A stretch of 64,000 bases of DNA from JAFGNV01 sp964612485 (lineage in GTDB: Bacteria; Chloroflexota; Anaerolineae; 4572-78; J111), in contig CAZTFF010000003.1 of the NCBI GenBank assembly GCA_964612485.1, positions 124,001 through 188,000 on the forward strand, in the 5' to 3' direction. How positions within the stretch are numbered: position 1 is the stretch's first letter; each line of letters opens with the position of its first letter. A model generated the notes under the pieces. The model saw only the letters and a program-made list of their open reading frames with translations, was not told the DNA's origin and did not search any database. Shown piece after piece: positions 1 through 9,263 of the stretch. The position numbers were made by a program, and so were the translations under genes.

Positions 1-1588
1 GATGGGCGGCTTTACCTACATCAGTGGCCGGCTGGCCGCGCGGTCGGCGGAAGGCGCGATTTTACGGCTGCGCAATTACCTGTTCGACCACCTCCAGCGG
101 CTGAACTTCACCTATCACGACCACATGCCAACCGGCGAACTGGTACAGCGATGCAGTTCCGACGTAGATACCATCCGCCGCCTCTTTGCCGAGCAGTTGA
201 TCGGCGTGGGCCGGATTGCCCTGCTGTTTGGGGTGAACCTGGCCGCCTTGCTCAGCTTGAATGTGAAACTGGGCATGCTGTCGGTTTTGTCGATGCCGGT
301 GGTACTGACCATCTCCATCTACTTTTTCTCTAAAATTCACCAGGCGTACGAGGCTCACCAGGAACAGGAAGGAATTTTGTCCACCACCTTGCAGGAGAAT
401 CTGAGCGGGGTACGGGTGGTCAAAGCCTTTGCCCGGCAGCACTTCGAAAACAACAAATTTGAAAACGTCAATCAAGAACAGTACCGGCGGGGCCGCCGGC
501 TGCTGTTGTGGCACGCTTTCTACTGGCCCATCACCGAGATCATCTCCGGCTCACAAATGTTGTTTGTGTTCTTTATGGGCGCGATCATGACCATCAACGG
601 CGAGATCACCATCGGCACCTACCTGGCCGCCTCCGGGCTGGTTATCTGGATCATCTGGCCGATGCAAAATATGGGCCGGCTGATCGTGCAAACTTCGATG
701 GGACTGGTGAGTTATCAGCGCATCAGCGAAATCCTGGAGCAAAACCGGGAAGCGCTGGACAAGGGCAAGATCAAGCTGGACCGCCCCCTCAAAGGCAAGA
801 TCGAATTTCGCGACGTGTCGTTTGAGTACGATGAAACATCGCCCGTACTGCACAACATCTCGTTCAGCGTGGCGCCGGGTGAAACCGTAGCCCTGTTGGG
901 CGCAACCGGTTCGGGCAAGAGCAGCCTGGTCAACCTGCTGCCTCGCTTTTACGATTACACCGGCAGTATTCTGGTAGACGGCGTGGAACTGACCGACTAC
1001 GCCCGGCGCGAACTGCGGCAGCAAATTGGCATTGTGGAACAGGAACCGTTCCTGTTCTCCCGCACCATCCGCGACAACATTGCTTATGGCGTGCAGCGCC
1101 AGGTAACAGATGAAGAAGTGGAAATCGCGGCCAAAGCCGCCGCCGTGCATGATGTCATCATGACCTTCCCCGAAGGGTACAACACCCTGGTAGGCGAAAA
1201 AGGCGTCACGTTGTCGGGCGGGCAGAAGCAGCGGGTGACGATTGCCCGCACCCTGCTGAAAGACCCGCGCATCCTGATCTTTGATGATGCGGTTTCGGCG
1301 GTGGATACGGAAACCGAGGCTCACATCCACGCCGCGTTGGAACGGCTGGCCAAAGGCCGGACCACGTTCATCATCGCTCACCGCATTCAGACGGTGATGC
1401 AGGCCGATAAAATTCTGGTACTGGATAAAGGCCACATCATCCAGCAAGGCAACCACCAACACCTGATGATCCAGGACGGCATCTACCGGAAAATCTACGA
1501 CCTGCAAGCCCGGGTAGAAGGCGATGTTGGCGAAAAAGTCATCTCGGCCAATGGTAAAGGCCGGGCCAAAGAGCCGGTGTTGAACTAA
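1..1588 (+). CDS. ABC exporter half-transporter, subunit 1 (5' end cut by window)
   Basis: This is a fused membrane-plus-ATPase half of an ABC exporter. The visible 528 residues lack roughly the first 60-70 residues expected for the family (TM helices 1 and 2), so the true start lies left of the window. The ATPase has Walker A GATGSGKS near residue 300, signature LSGGQKQR near 405, and H-loop IIAHR near 457. Its Walker B reads ILIFDDAVSAVD, with Asp where the catalytic Glu normally sits. The next gene has the complementary defect, so the two probably form one heterodimer with one degenerate ATP site. The substrate cannot be told; drugs or lipids are usual for the family. Confidence 0.93.
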   Translation, partial: MGGFTYISGRLAARSAEGAILRLRNYLFDHLQRLNFTYHDHMPTGELVQRCSSDVDTIRRLFAEQLIGVGRIALLFGVNLAALLSLNVKLGMLSVLSMPVVLTISIYFFSKIHQAYEAHQEQEGILSTTLQENLSGVRVVKAFARQHFENNKFENVNQEQYRRGRRLLLWHAFYWPITEIISGSQMLFVFFMGAIMTINGEITIGTYLAASGLVIWIIWPMQNMGRLIVQTSMGLVSYQRISEILEQNREALDKGKIKLDRPLKGKIEFRDVSFEYDETSPVLHNISFSVAPGETVALLGATGSGKSSLVNLLPRFYDYTGSILVDGVELTDYARRELRQQIGIVEQEPFLFSRTIRDNIAYGVQRQVTDEEVEIAAKAAAVHDVIMTFPEGYNTLVGEKGVTLSGGQKQRVTIARTLLKDPRILIFDDAVSAVDTETEAHIHAALERLAKGRTTFIIAHRIQTVMQADKILVLDKGHIIQQGNHQHLMIQDGIYRKIYDLQARVEGDVGEKVISANGKGRAKEPVLN

Positions 1589-1602
1589 AACTAAACCCAT
1601 CA

Positions 1603-1647
1603 AGCCCTGTCGGGTTAGCTATAGTGGCGAAATAGTCCGACAGGGCT
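1603..1647. repeat. 11-bp inverted repeat between the two ABC genes
   Basis: AGCCCTGTCGG (1603-1613) and CCGACAGGGCT (1637-1647) are perfect complements separated by 23 nt. The hairpin ends 14 nt before the second ABC start codon. It has no T-run, so it is more likely a processing or stability element, or a dispersed palindrome, than a terminator. Confidence 0.6.
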
Positions 1648-1661
1648 GACGGAGACAAATC

Positions 1662-3479
1662 ATGTCCGATTATTACTTTGAGGAAGAAGAATTTACAACT
1701 GAATTCAACGGGCAAACGATCAAACGGATTGCCCAACAGGCCAAACCCTACCGGCTGTGGGTGGCAGGCTTTTTGCTGCTCATCACCCTGGTTTCGTTTC
1801 AAGACTCGGTGTTCACCTACATCAGCAAGCTCATCATCGACGAGGGCATTGTGCCGGGCGATATGGAACGGTTGACCCAACTGTTCATCATCTACGCCAG
1901 CCTGACGCTGGTGCAGGCCGTCGCCGTATTTGGCTTTATCGTGCTGGCCGGTATTTTGGGTCAGCGCATTCAATACGACCTGCGCGGCCAGATCTTTCAG
2001 CACCTGCAAAATCTGTCGCTCTCTTACTACAGCAAAACGCCGGTGGGCTGGATCATGTCGCGCGTCACCTCCGACTCCAGCCGCATTGCCGAATTGATCA
2101 CTTGGGGCATGATCGACATTACCTGGTCGATCATCAACATCATCACGGCGCTGTCGTTTATGATCTTTATCAACTGGCAGTTGGGGCTGGTGATGGTGTT
2201 GATCATCCCGATTTTGGTAATCGTCGCCTCGGTGTTCAAAAAGAAGATTTTGTTTGAATACCGCCGCTCCCGCAAAATGAACTCCAAACTGACCGGCGTG
2301 TACAACGAGAATATCAGCGGCGTGCGCGTGGTTAAAGCCCTGACGCGGGAAGAGAAAAATCTGGAAGAGTTTGACGGCCAGGCCACCGAACTGTACCGGG
2401 CCGCTTATCGGGCGGCGTGGCTCTCGGCGCTGTTCATGCCTACGGTGCAAATTGTGGGCGCGGCGGGGCTGGGCGCGATCATCTGGCTGGGCGGCTACCA
2501 GATTCAGATGGGCAGTATGACGGTGGGCAGCATGCAGGCCTTTATCGGCTACTTGACCTTTATGCTGTGGCCCATTTTGGAACTGGCCCGGGTGTACGCC
2601 GAAATGCAAAACTCGGTAGCCTCGGCGGAGCGGGTGTTCTCGCTGATCGATGCCGAACCGGAGATTGTAGACCGGCCCAACGCCTTTGATCCCGGCACCC
2701 TGCGCGGCGACATCGAGTTTGACCACGTTGACTTCTACTACGAAGCCGACAAGCCGGTACTGAAAGATTTTCATCTGCGCGTCAACCAGGGCGAGACCCT
2801 TGCCTTGGTGGGGCCTACCGGCGGCGGCAAATCGACCATTGTTAATCTGATCTGTCGTTTCTATGAACCAAAAGGCGGCGCGATCAAGATCGGCGGTACT
2901 GACTACACGCAATTCACGCTGCACAGTATCCAGTCGCGCATTGGCGTGGTGCTGCAAACGCCGCACCTGTTTTCCGGCAGCATTCGGGATAACATTCGTT
3001 ACGGCCGGCTGGACGCGACGGATGAAGAGGTAGAAATCGCGGCCAAACTGGCCCACGCACACGAGTTCATTGTGGAGATGGACAAAGGATACGATGAAGA
3101 AGTGGGTGAGGGCGGCAACCTGCTCTCGACCGGGCAAAAGCAGCTCATCAGCCTGGCCCGCGCGATGCTGTCTAAACCGGAAATCTTTGTGATGGACGAA
3201 GCGACCAGTTCGGTGGACACGCTGACCGAGGCGCTGATCCAGCAAGGTATGGAACAGTTGATGGAAGGCCGCACCAGCTTCATCATCGCCCACCGGCTGT
3301 CAACCATCAAAAAAGCCGACCGCATCCTGGTGATTCAAGACGGCCGCATCACCGAGATGGGCAGCCACGAGGAGTTGATCCGGGCCGGAGGCCACTACCA
3401 CTCGCTGTACACCAGGCAGTTCCAGCGAGAGGAAGAAGGCAGTTACGAAGAACTGTATGAGAAAGCGGTGGCGGTTTAA
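1662..3479 (+). CDS. ABC exporter half-transporter, subunit 2
   Basis: This is a full-length (605 aa) exporter half: cytoplasmic N-terminus, six membrane helices (about residues 35-330) and a C-terminal ATPase. Walker A GPTGGGKS starts near residue 384, and Walker B is the canonical IFVMDEATSSVD. The signature is LSTGQKQL instead of LSGGQ. In heterodimeric exporters such as TM287/288 the degenerate site pairs a Walker B Asp in one subunit with an altered signature in the other, which is the combination seen here. The start at 1662 has GGAGAC 8 nt upstream. It lies 73 nt after subunit 1 on the same strand, so the pair is probably co-transcribed. Confidence 0.95.
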   Translation: MSDYYFEEEEFTTEFNGQTIKRIAQQAKPYRLWVAGFLLLITLVSFQDSVFTYISKLIIDEGIVPGDMERLTQLFIIYASLTLVQAVAVFGFIVLAGILGQRIQYDLRGQIFQHLQNLSLSYYSKTPVGWIMSRVTSDSSRIAELITWGMIDITWSIINIITALSFMIFINWQLGLVMVLIIPILVIVASVFKKKILFEYRRSRKMNSKLTGVYNENISGVRVVKALTREEKNLEEFDGQATELYRAAYRAAWLSALFMPTVQIVGAAGLGAIIWLGGYQIQMGSMTVGSMQAFIGYLTFMLWPILELARVYAEMQNSVASAERVFSLIDAEPEIVDRPNAFDPGTLRGDIEFDHVDFYYEADKPVLKDFHLRVNQGETLALVGPTGGGKSTIVNLICRFYEPKGGAIKIGGTDYTQFTLHSIQSRIGVVLQTPHLFSGSIRDNIRYGRLDATDEEVEIAAKLAHAHEFIVEMDKGYDEEVGEGGNLLSTGQKQLISLARAMLSKPEIFVMDEATSSVDTLTEALIQQGMEQLMEGRTSFIIAHRLSTIKKADRILVIQDGRITEMGSHEELIRAGGHYHSLYTRQFQREEEGSYEELYEKAVAV

Positions 3480-3508
3480 AAACAAGGCTGTTGTTTCAGA
3501 AGAGATGT

Positions 3509-3567
3509 GAGATTAGAGATTGGAAATTTCAGGTTAATAATTTCTCAATCTCTAATCTCCAGTTTTT
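3509..3567. terminator. 14-bp stem hairpin between convergent genes
   Basis: GAGATTAGAGATTG (3509-3522) is perfectly complementary to 3546-3559, with a 23-nt loop, and a TTTTT run follows at 3563-3567. It lies between the converging ABC pair and decarboxylase. A related hairpin lies at 46218-46257, so this may also be a dispersed repeat acting as a terminator. Confidence 0.55.
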
Positions 3568-5009
3568 CACCCGGCTACCAACTTTTGGGCGGTTTGCTTC
3601 AACACCTGCAACGCCTCATCTACATCAGCCAAATGGGTGCGGAAACTGAGAATGGCGGCGCGCAGCACCAGCTTGCCCTCAATGCGGGTGGAACTGATGA
3701 AGAGCCGTCCCTCATTTTGCACGGCCCGCATCAGCCGGTGATTGAAGGCGTCGGCATCGCCGCCGGGGGGAAGATAGCGGTACGTAACCACCGAGAGATC
3801 AGGATATGGCCCCACTTCAAAGCCCTCAAACGTCTTGATCTGCTCGTAAAAATGGCGGGCCAGGTAAATCTTTTCCGACAAGGCGGCCCGGAACGGGGCC
3901 ACGCCCAGCAACTTCAACGGCAGCCACAGGCGCAGCCCACGGAAGTGTTTGGTCAACTCCGGCGACAGGTCGGCGGGGGATAATTCATCTACATCATCCA
4001 GCAACTCTTCAATGTAATCGGCGTCCGCACTGAAGGCATCGAAGAGTTTTTGCCGATCTTTGACCAGCACCGCGCCGGTGCCGTAGGGCAAAAACAACGC
4101 TTTATGCGGGTCAAGCACCAGGGAATCGGATTTATCCATGCCCTGCAGCACACGCCGCCCCTCCGGGCATAAGGCCAAAAAGCCGCCATAGGCCCCATCC
4201 ACGTGAAACCACAAGCCGTGTTGGGCGGCAATATCGCCAATTGCGTCCAGCGGGTCTACCGCTCCGGTGTTGGTCGTTCCCGCCGAGGCGATCACCAGCC
4301 ACGGGGTTAGCCCGGCTTTTTTATCGGCTACAATGGCTTGCGCCAACGCATCAGAATCCATCCGGTAATTCGCGTCTACCTTGATCTGTCGCATCACGCA
4401 CCGGCCCAAGCCGGCCACGCGCAGCGCCTTGCCAATGCAATGGTGAACGTGGCGGGTAACATAAACCACAGCTTTATCAACCGCCTCCCCGGAAATTTCA
4501 AAGCCATCGCGGGCGGCGACAATGGCCGTCAGATTTGCCAGGCTGCCGCCCGACGCCAGGTTTCCGGCGGCGGTGTCGGGATAGCCCACTTCTTTCGCCA
4601 TCCAGCGGAGCAGCATATTTTCGATACGTACCGCGCCGGGGCTGGCAAAAAAGACTCCCGCGTAACGGTTAGCGACCGCGGCCAGGAAATCGCCCAAGGC
4701 GGCGTGGAACAATCCTCCACCGGGAATGTAACCCAAATACCGCCCGGAAGTGACATTGATCCCGGCTTCATCAACATTTTCGCGCAGCAGAGCCAAAATC
4801 TCCTCAATATCAAGGCCGGCCTCACCGATGGGCGAATCGAGCAGCGCCCGCGCGTTATCGGGCTGAGTGACGTAGGTTGAAGCGGTAGAGATTCCATCTA
4901 AATAGCGGTTGGCATAGTCCAGCACGTGGCTGAGCAACCGGTTGCGTTCGACGGCATCGGGTTCCAGCAAACGGGCTGTGTTTTTCAGAATTTGGATTTT
5001 GTCGGTCAT
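3567..5009 (-). CDS. PLP-dependent (group II) amino-acid decarboxylase
   Basis: The 480-residue protein is a fold-type I pyridoxal-phosphate enzyme of the aromatic-amino-acid/glutamate decarboxylase group. The cofactor lysine is in DPHKALFLPYGTG (Lys303), and HVDGAYGGF supplies the Asp that contacts the pyridine nitrogen. Length matches the family (470-500). Which amino acid it decarboxylates cannot be told. It is the last gene of a long minus-strand run that starts with argC, with 135 nt between it and the preceding acetyltransferase, so it may be an operon member or a separate unit. Confidence 0.9.
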   Translation of the reverse strand: MTDKIQILKNTARLLEPDAVERNRLLSHVLDYANRYLDGISTASTYVTQPDNARALLDSPIGEAGLDIEEILALLRENVDEAGINVTSGRYLGYIPGGGLFHAALGDFLAAVANRYAGVFFASPGAVRIENMLLRWMAKEVGYPDTAAGNLASGGSLANLTAIVAARDGFEISGEAVDKAVVYVTRHVHHCIGKALRVAGLGRCVMRQIKVDANYRMDSDALAQAIVADKKAGLTPWLVIASAGTTNTGAVDPLDAIGDIAAQHGLWFHVDGAYGGFLALCPEGRRVLQGMDKSDSLVLDPHKALFLPYGTGAVLVKDRQKLFDAFSADADYIEELLDDVDELSPADLSPELTKHFRGLRLWLPLKLLGVAPFRAALSEKIYLARHFYEQIKTFEGFEVGPYPDLSVVTYRYLPPGGDADAFNHRLMRAVQNEGRLFISSTRIEGKLVLRAAILSFRTHLADVDEALQVLKQTAQKLVAG

Positions 5010-5144
5010 TGGGGTTTCCTGATAGACTATTTTTACCGTCAGAAACGGGCACCCTTCGATACATTACACTTCCTTCCGTTACTCAGGCTGTGTTCTGAGC
5101 CTGTTGAAGGAATGCCTGTTTCTGGCACCGGTATACTTCAAAAA

Positions 5145-5567
5145 CTATTCCAACTCCATCGACATCACGCCCAGGTCTTCGCGGGGGGTCCAGCCAATGC
5201 TCTGCCAGAATTGAATGCCATCCACATTATCGAGCATAATGAACAGGTGACATTTTTTGATGCCGATGTCTTCCAGCGCATCCAGGCAGGTGTCTGCCAG
5301 TTCGGCGCCAATTCCCTGGCCGCGATAGGCTTCGTGGACGGCCAGATGGTGGATATAACCGCGCCGGCCATCGTGGCCGCACAAAATAGCGCCGACCAGG
5401 CTATTGTTGTCGGTGGCGACAAAACTCATGCCGGGATTTCGCTGCAAATAAGATTGGATGCTTTCGCGGGAGTCGGCGCTGCTCAGGCCAACGCCTTCCG
5501 CTTCTAACCAGAGGTCCATCACCGCTTCGTAATGATCAATGGTAAAAGGAGAAATTGTGATCGTCAT
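5145..5567 (-). CDS. GNAT family N-acetyltransferase
   Basis: This is a 140-residue single-domain GNAT protein. The acetyl-CoA pyrophosphate loop is visible as YRGQGIG (about residues 81-87), preceded by the beta-4 strand IHHLAVH and followed by an FWQSIGW motif typical of small acetyltransferases. The acceptor substrate is not evident. Start 5567 has AAAGGAACC just upstream. It is one of four GNAT genes in a row downstream of argD. Confidence 0.88.
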   Translation of the reverse strand: MTITISPFTIDHYEAVMDLWLEAEGVGLSSADSRESIQSYLQRNPGMSFVATDNNSLVGAILCGHDGRRGYIHHLAVHEAYRGQGIGAELADTCLDALEDIGIKKCHLFIMLDNVDGIQFWQSIGWTPREDLGVMSMELE

Positions 5568-5595
5568 GCGGTTCCTTTCGGTTTTCGGTATTTTG

Positions 5596-6060
5596 TTACC
5601 GGGGTGATCTGGCTACATAACCCACTTTTTTGTCTTTGCTGAAGCCAACGCTTTCATACAGCCCGTGGGCCGCCTGTCGATGCGCGCCCGACAGCAGCAT
5701 CACTTTATAGCAATTTTCTGCCCACGCAAATTTTAACACGTGTTGCAGCAGCAGTTTAGCCAGACCCCGGCCCCGGTAATCGGCGCGCGTGACCACATTT
5801 TCAATCAGGCCGTAGGGCCTGGCTCCTCGCGTGAGGTTGGGGATGATGGCGATGGTACACGTTGACACAATTTTGCCGTCCGCCTCAACGCCAAGATAAT
5901 GGAGCAGCGGGTTGTTGATGATGTCGCGCCACAGGCATTCCACGTCCGCGCGCGGAGGCAGCGGCGCGTCCGGGGTTGAAAACAGGTGGTGGGCGTACAG
6001 GTCGAGCAAATCATCCAATTCGTCTTGCCGGATGGCCCGCGCGGTAAATGGCTGGTTCAT
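5596..6060 (-). CDS. GNAT family N-acetyltransferase
   Basis: This is a 154-residue GNAT protein with the acetyl-CoA loop YRGRGLA and a C-terminal GLYESVGF motif. A GTG four codons further upstream (6072) is in frame, but the ATG at 6060 has GTGGAG 8 nt before it and is preferred. Substrate unknown. It sits 28 nt upstream of the next GNAT gene in the same direction, consistent with co-transcription. Confidence 0.86.
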   Translation of the reverse strand: MNQPFTARAIRQDELDDLLDLYAHHLFSTPDAPLPPRADVECLWRDIINNPLLHYLGVEADGKIVSTCTIAIIPNLTRGARPYGLIENVVTRADYRGRGLAKLLLQHVLKFAWAENCYKVMLLSGAHRQAAHGLYESVGFSKDKKVGYVARSPR

Positions 6061-6096
6061 AAAGTTCTCCACAAGATTTTGCCAAAGGTTATAGGG

Positions 6097-6621
6097 CTAC
6101 AAAACTTCATCCCGCAAAATGGAAAACCATTCCATATCCAGGTGCTGCCCCTTGATTAAAACAGCCCGGCGAGCAATGCCTTCGGATTTGAATCCACATT
6201 TTTCGGCCACCCGTTTTGAGGCGGCATTGCCAACAACAACGGTCAGGTGCAGCCGTTGGATGGTTTTGTTTTCAAACAAAAAACGCACCAGCAACGCCAA
6301 CGCCTCAGACATCAAGCCCTGGCCCCGCCGGTCAACATCAAACAGAATATAGCCAATTTCAAGGGCGTTAAAATAGGGCACAGATTTGAAATAAAAAATC
6401 ATCCCTAAAATGGCATCATCCTTTTTATCCACAATGAGGAGCCGGCCAGAGTCATCGGTCCAGAAGCCGGTTTGTTTGAATTCATCGTAAAACTTGGGTT
6501 CGGACGTCAGCGAGACGGGAAAGTAATCGCCCCGGTTTTGAATATCAGACCAGTGCTCAAACACCACCGGTAAATCTTTTTCTCGTATCACCCGCAGGTT
6601 GATCTGTTGGCCTCGGATCAT
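6097..6621 (-). CDS. RimJ/RimL-type GNAT acetyltransferase
   Basis: This 174-residue protein matches the RimJ/RimL subgroup, which acetylates protein N-termini or small molecules. It opens with an INLR-type strand, has the loop DRRGQGLMSEA, and ends with the NAASKRVAEKCGF segment typical of the group. Its ATG overlaps the stop of the preceding gene in a TAATG junction at 6619-6623, so translation is probably coupled. The acceptor is unknown. Confidence 0.88.
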   Translation of the reverse strand: MIRGQQINLRVIREKDLPVVFEHWSDIQNRGDYFPVSLTSEPKFYDEFKQTGFWTDDSGRLLIVDKKDDAILGMIFYFKSVPYFNALEIGYILFDVDRRGQGLMSEALALLVRFLFENKTIQRLHLTVVVGNAASKRVAEKCGFKSEGIARRAVLIKGQHLDMEWFSILRDEVL

Positions 6622-7205
6622 TAAGCTTTGCCTCCTTCCGGCGTCAGGGCAGCCAGGTTTTGCAGCGGCGGACCGGCTCCGTTGTTATGGGCCGGCGCTG
6701 CGGTAAGTTGGCGTTGTATTTGCCATTGTTTGGCGTCAATAATCATGGCCACTTCATCGCAGGCGTGGAAAATGGGGCAGAAAACGCAATCGCGGCGCAC
6801 TTTGGCCGGTAATTTTTCCAGGCGGGTGAGTTGGAACCCTAACCTCAAAAAGAAGTTGGGTTTGCGGGTGAGCGCAAAAATCCGTGGGATTTCCAGATCA
6901 ACCGCCTCGTTCAGCAATAGCTCAACAAGTTTTCGGCCCAGGCCCTGCCCCTGGTAATCGGGGTAAATTACCAGGGAACGCACTTCGGCCAGGTCTTTAG
7001 AAATAATCGCCAGCGCCCCGACCCCCACAATGCGGGTATTTTCGGCCTCGGCCACCGCCCAGCCCCGCACCGAATTATAGACATCGTCTTGGGTACGGGG
7101 CAAAATTTCGCCCTGTTGCGAATACAAGTTCAATAGAGGCATCATCCGCGGCACGTCGGCAGGCCGCGCCCTGCGGAATTCAAAGGTTTGTTGTTTTATC
7201 ATCAT
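6621..7205 (-). CDS. ArgA-like N-acetyltransferase (candidate N-acetylglutamate synthase)
   Basis: This is a 194-residue GNAT protein. The core has the acetyl-CoA loop YQGQGLG, then FALTRKPNFFLRLGF and a CPIFHACDEVAM segment that resemble the short ArgA-type glutamate acetyltransferases. Its place directly after argC-argB-argD supports a role making N-acetylglutamate, the first arginine intermediate. No argJ is seen here, so a separate synthase would make sense. The C-terminal 30 residues are Ala/Pro-rich and probably disordered. Start 7205 has AAGGAAT upstream. Function is inferred from family and position. Confidence 0.75.
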   Translation of the reverse strand: MMIKQQTFEFRRARPADVPRMMPLLNLYSQQGEILPRTQDDVYNSVRGWAVAEAENTRIVGVGALAIISKDLAEVRSLVIYPDYQGQGLGRKLVELLLNEAVDLEIPRIFALTRKPNFFLRLGFQLTRLEKLPAKVRRDCVFCPIFHACDEVAMIIDAKQWQIQRQLTAAPAHNNGAGPPLQNLAALTPEGGKA

Positions 7206-7266
7206 TAATTATTCCTTGTGAGAAGTGAGACATGTTGAGTGCCCCGTGACTTCACGCATCACTCTA

Positions 7267-8463
7267 CTATCCCATCGATTCCAGGGTGGCGTAAAGTCTT
7301 TCCAGGAGCATATCAATTTCCTGTTCGGTGATGATGAGCGGCGGCAAAAGGCGTACAATCTTTTCTCCCGCCACCAGAACGATGAGGCCGTGGCTGCGGG
7401 CTTCAACCATAATTTCGGCGGCGGGAATTGTTGAGAGCAAGCCCCACATCAGGCCTTTGCCGCGAATGCCATTGATCAGCGGGCTTTTGGCCGTTAGCTC
7501 GGCAAGTTCAGCGGCCAGATAGCCGCTTCTGATCTTTACGGCCATCAAAAAATCCGGGTGGCTGACCTGGCTAAAAACAGCGCGGGCTACGTTGGCTACC
7601 AGCGGGCCGCCGGCAAAAGTGCTGGCATGGTCGCCCGGCTGGAGTACATCGGCCACAGGTTGGGCAAGTAAAATCGCGCCCATCGGCAGGCCGCCGGCCA
7701 GCGCCTTGGCCAGGGTCATCATATCCGGGATCACGTTGTAATTTTGGTAGGCCCACAGCGCGCCGGTCCGGCCCAGGCCGCACTGCACCTCGTCAAAAAT
7801 CAATAACGCGCCTACCTCATCACAAATCTTACGTAAACCGGACAGAAATTCGGGGGCTGCCGGGGTTACGCCCCCCTCACCTTGTATCGGCTCAACAATC
7901 ACGGCGCAGGTGCGGCTGGAAATCGTTTGGCGAGCGCTGTCCAGATTGTTGAATTGGGCAAAGGCCACATCGCCCATCAGGGGTTCAAAGGGTACGCGGT
8001 ATTTTTCGGTGGCGGTGCAAGCCAGCGCGCCCATGGTGCGCCCGTGGAAGGAGCCGGTAAAGGCCACCACCTGGGTTTTATCAGGCTGGCTGTTGGCCCT
8101 GGCAAATTTACGGGCAAATTTGAGGGCGCCCTCGTTGGCCTCGGTGCCGGAGTTGCAGAAAAAAACTTTGTCGGCAAACGAGGCTTCACACAAATCGCGG
8201 GCCAGCAATGCCTGGGGCGCGGTGTGATACAAATTTGAGACGTGCAGCAGCCCTTCGGTGCTTTCCCGGATGGCGGCCACCACGGTTTCGTTGCGGTAGC
8301 CCAGCGCGTTCACGGCAATGCCGCTGCCGGCATCGAGATAGGTTTTGCCTTCAGAATCATACAGCCACACGCCCTCGCCGTGTTCAAAAACAAAATTCGG
8401 GCGGATGTAGGTAGGGGCCACGTACTGTTTTTCCAGATTGATGATGTCTTGGGTGGTGGTCAT
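7267..8463 (-). CDS. argD: Acetylornithine aminotransferase
   Basis: This 398-residue class III aminotransferase converts N-acetylglutamate semialdehyde to N-acetylornithine with glutamate as amino donor. It shows the PLP-binding region FFCNSGTEANEGALK, the FDEVQCGLGRTG segment with the cofactor Asp, and the lysine of TLAKALAGGLPMGA. Length is typical (about 400). A strong TTTTGGAGG ribosome site precedes the ATG. Class III family members overlap in sequence (GABA and ornithine transaminases), but the argC-argB neighbours make argD the best call. Confidence 0.93.
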   Translation of the reverse strand: MTTTQDIINLEKQYVAPTYIRPNFVFEHGEGVWLYDSEGKTYLDAGSGIAVNALGYRNETVVAAIRESTEGLLHVSNLYHTAPQALLARDLCEASFADKVFFCNSGTEANEGALKFARKFARANSQPDKTQVVAFTGSFHGRTMGALACTATEKYRVPFEPLMGDVAFAQFNNLDSARQTISSRTCAVIVEPIQGEGGVTPAAPEFLSGLRKICDEVGALLIFDEVQCGLGRTGALWAYQNYNVIPDMMTLAKALAGGLPMGAILLAQPVADVLQPGDHASTFAGGPLVANVARAVFSQVSHPDFLMAVKIRSGYLAAELAELTAKSPLINGIRGKGLMWGLLSTIPAAEIMVEARSHGLIVLVAGEKIVRLLPPLIITEQEIDMLLERLYATLESMG

Positions 8464-8487
8464 AAAATTTTTCCTCCAAAATTAAAG

Positions 8488-9231
8488 TTATGCCTTTACA
8501 ATTGTTGTGCCGGTTCCCGATTTCAGCCCGTCTAAATTGGTGATACGGACCGCCGGTACGCCGCCCATCACCGCGGCCAGGGCGGAACGGGTTTTAGGGA
8601 CCATACCATTCACAATCACTTTATCGGCAATGAGCTGCTCTACTTCATCGGCGGTCAAATGGGGGATAACGCTGCCGTCTTTCATCACGCCCGGCACATT
8701 GGAGACAAACACCAGCGTCTCGGCCTGGACGGCCACGGCAATGGCCATGGCCACGTGATCGGCATTCACGTTGAACATCGCGCCGTCCGGCCCGTAACAG
8801 ATGGGCGAAACCACGGGGGTTACGTTATCATCCAAAAAACGAGTAAATACCTCGGTGCGGACCTCGACCACGCGGCCTACCCAGCCCAGATCGCCGCCGG
8901 GATGTTCCAGTTTTTCAGCCTTGACCGCGCCCCGGTCCACGCCCGACATGCCAAAGGCATCGACTCCGGCCACCGACAGCGACGAAACCACCCGCTTGTT
9001 CACCCGGCCAATGAGCACCATTTGCACAATATCCAGCGATTGCTCATCGGTAATACGCAGGCCGTCGATGTATTGCGGCTCTACGCCCAAACGGGTCTGC
9101 AACTCGCGGATCTCTTTGCCGCCGCCGTGAACCAGCACCGGCGAAACCTCCAGCGTGGCAATGGTCCGGCCCAATTTTCTAACAAAATCCTTATCGTCAA
9201 TTTCCTGCCCGCCAACTTTTAGCACCAACAT
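8488..9231 (-). CDS. argB: Acetylglutamate kinase
   Basis: This 247-residue amino-acid kinase phosphorylates N-acetylglutamate, the second step of arginine synthesis. It has the N-terminal Lys-Val-Gly-Gly motif, VHGGGKEI, the substrate-binding GLRITDEQSLDIVQMVL region and NADHVAMAIA for the nucleotide. It is slightly shorter than the usual 255-300 residues. A GGAGGAGG site precedes the ATG. It sits 32 nt after argC and 24 nt before argD in one transcription unit. No long N-terminal helix of the arginine-inhibited hexameric type is present, so feedback control by arginine may be weak; this is inference. Confidence 0.93.
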   Translation of the reverse strand: MLVLKVGGQEIDDKDFVRKLGRTIATLEVSPVLVHGGGKEIRELQTRLGVEPQYIDGLRITDEQSLDIVQMVLIGRVNKRVVSSLSVAGVDAFGMSGVDRGAVKAEKLEHPGGDLGWVGRVVEVRTEVFTRFLDDNVTPVVSPICYGPDGAMFNVNADHVAMAIAVAVQAETLVFVSNVPGVMKDGSVIPHLTADEVEQLIADKVIVNGMVPKTRSALAAVMGGVPAVRITNLDGLKSGTGTTIVKA

Positions 9232-9263
9232 AAACCAACCTCCTCCTCATTATTGGGTGGGTT

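Noticed and set aside
1539..3293. 584-codon minus-strand frame opposite the second ABC gene
   Set aside because: It is the shadow of the ABC exporter gene: low-complexity His/Gln/Arg composition, no start site and no domain.
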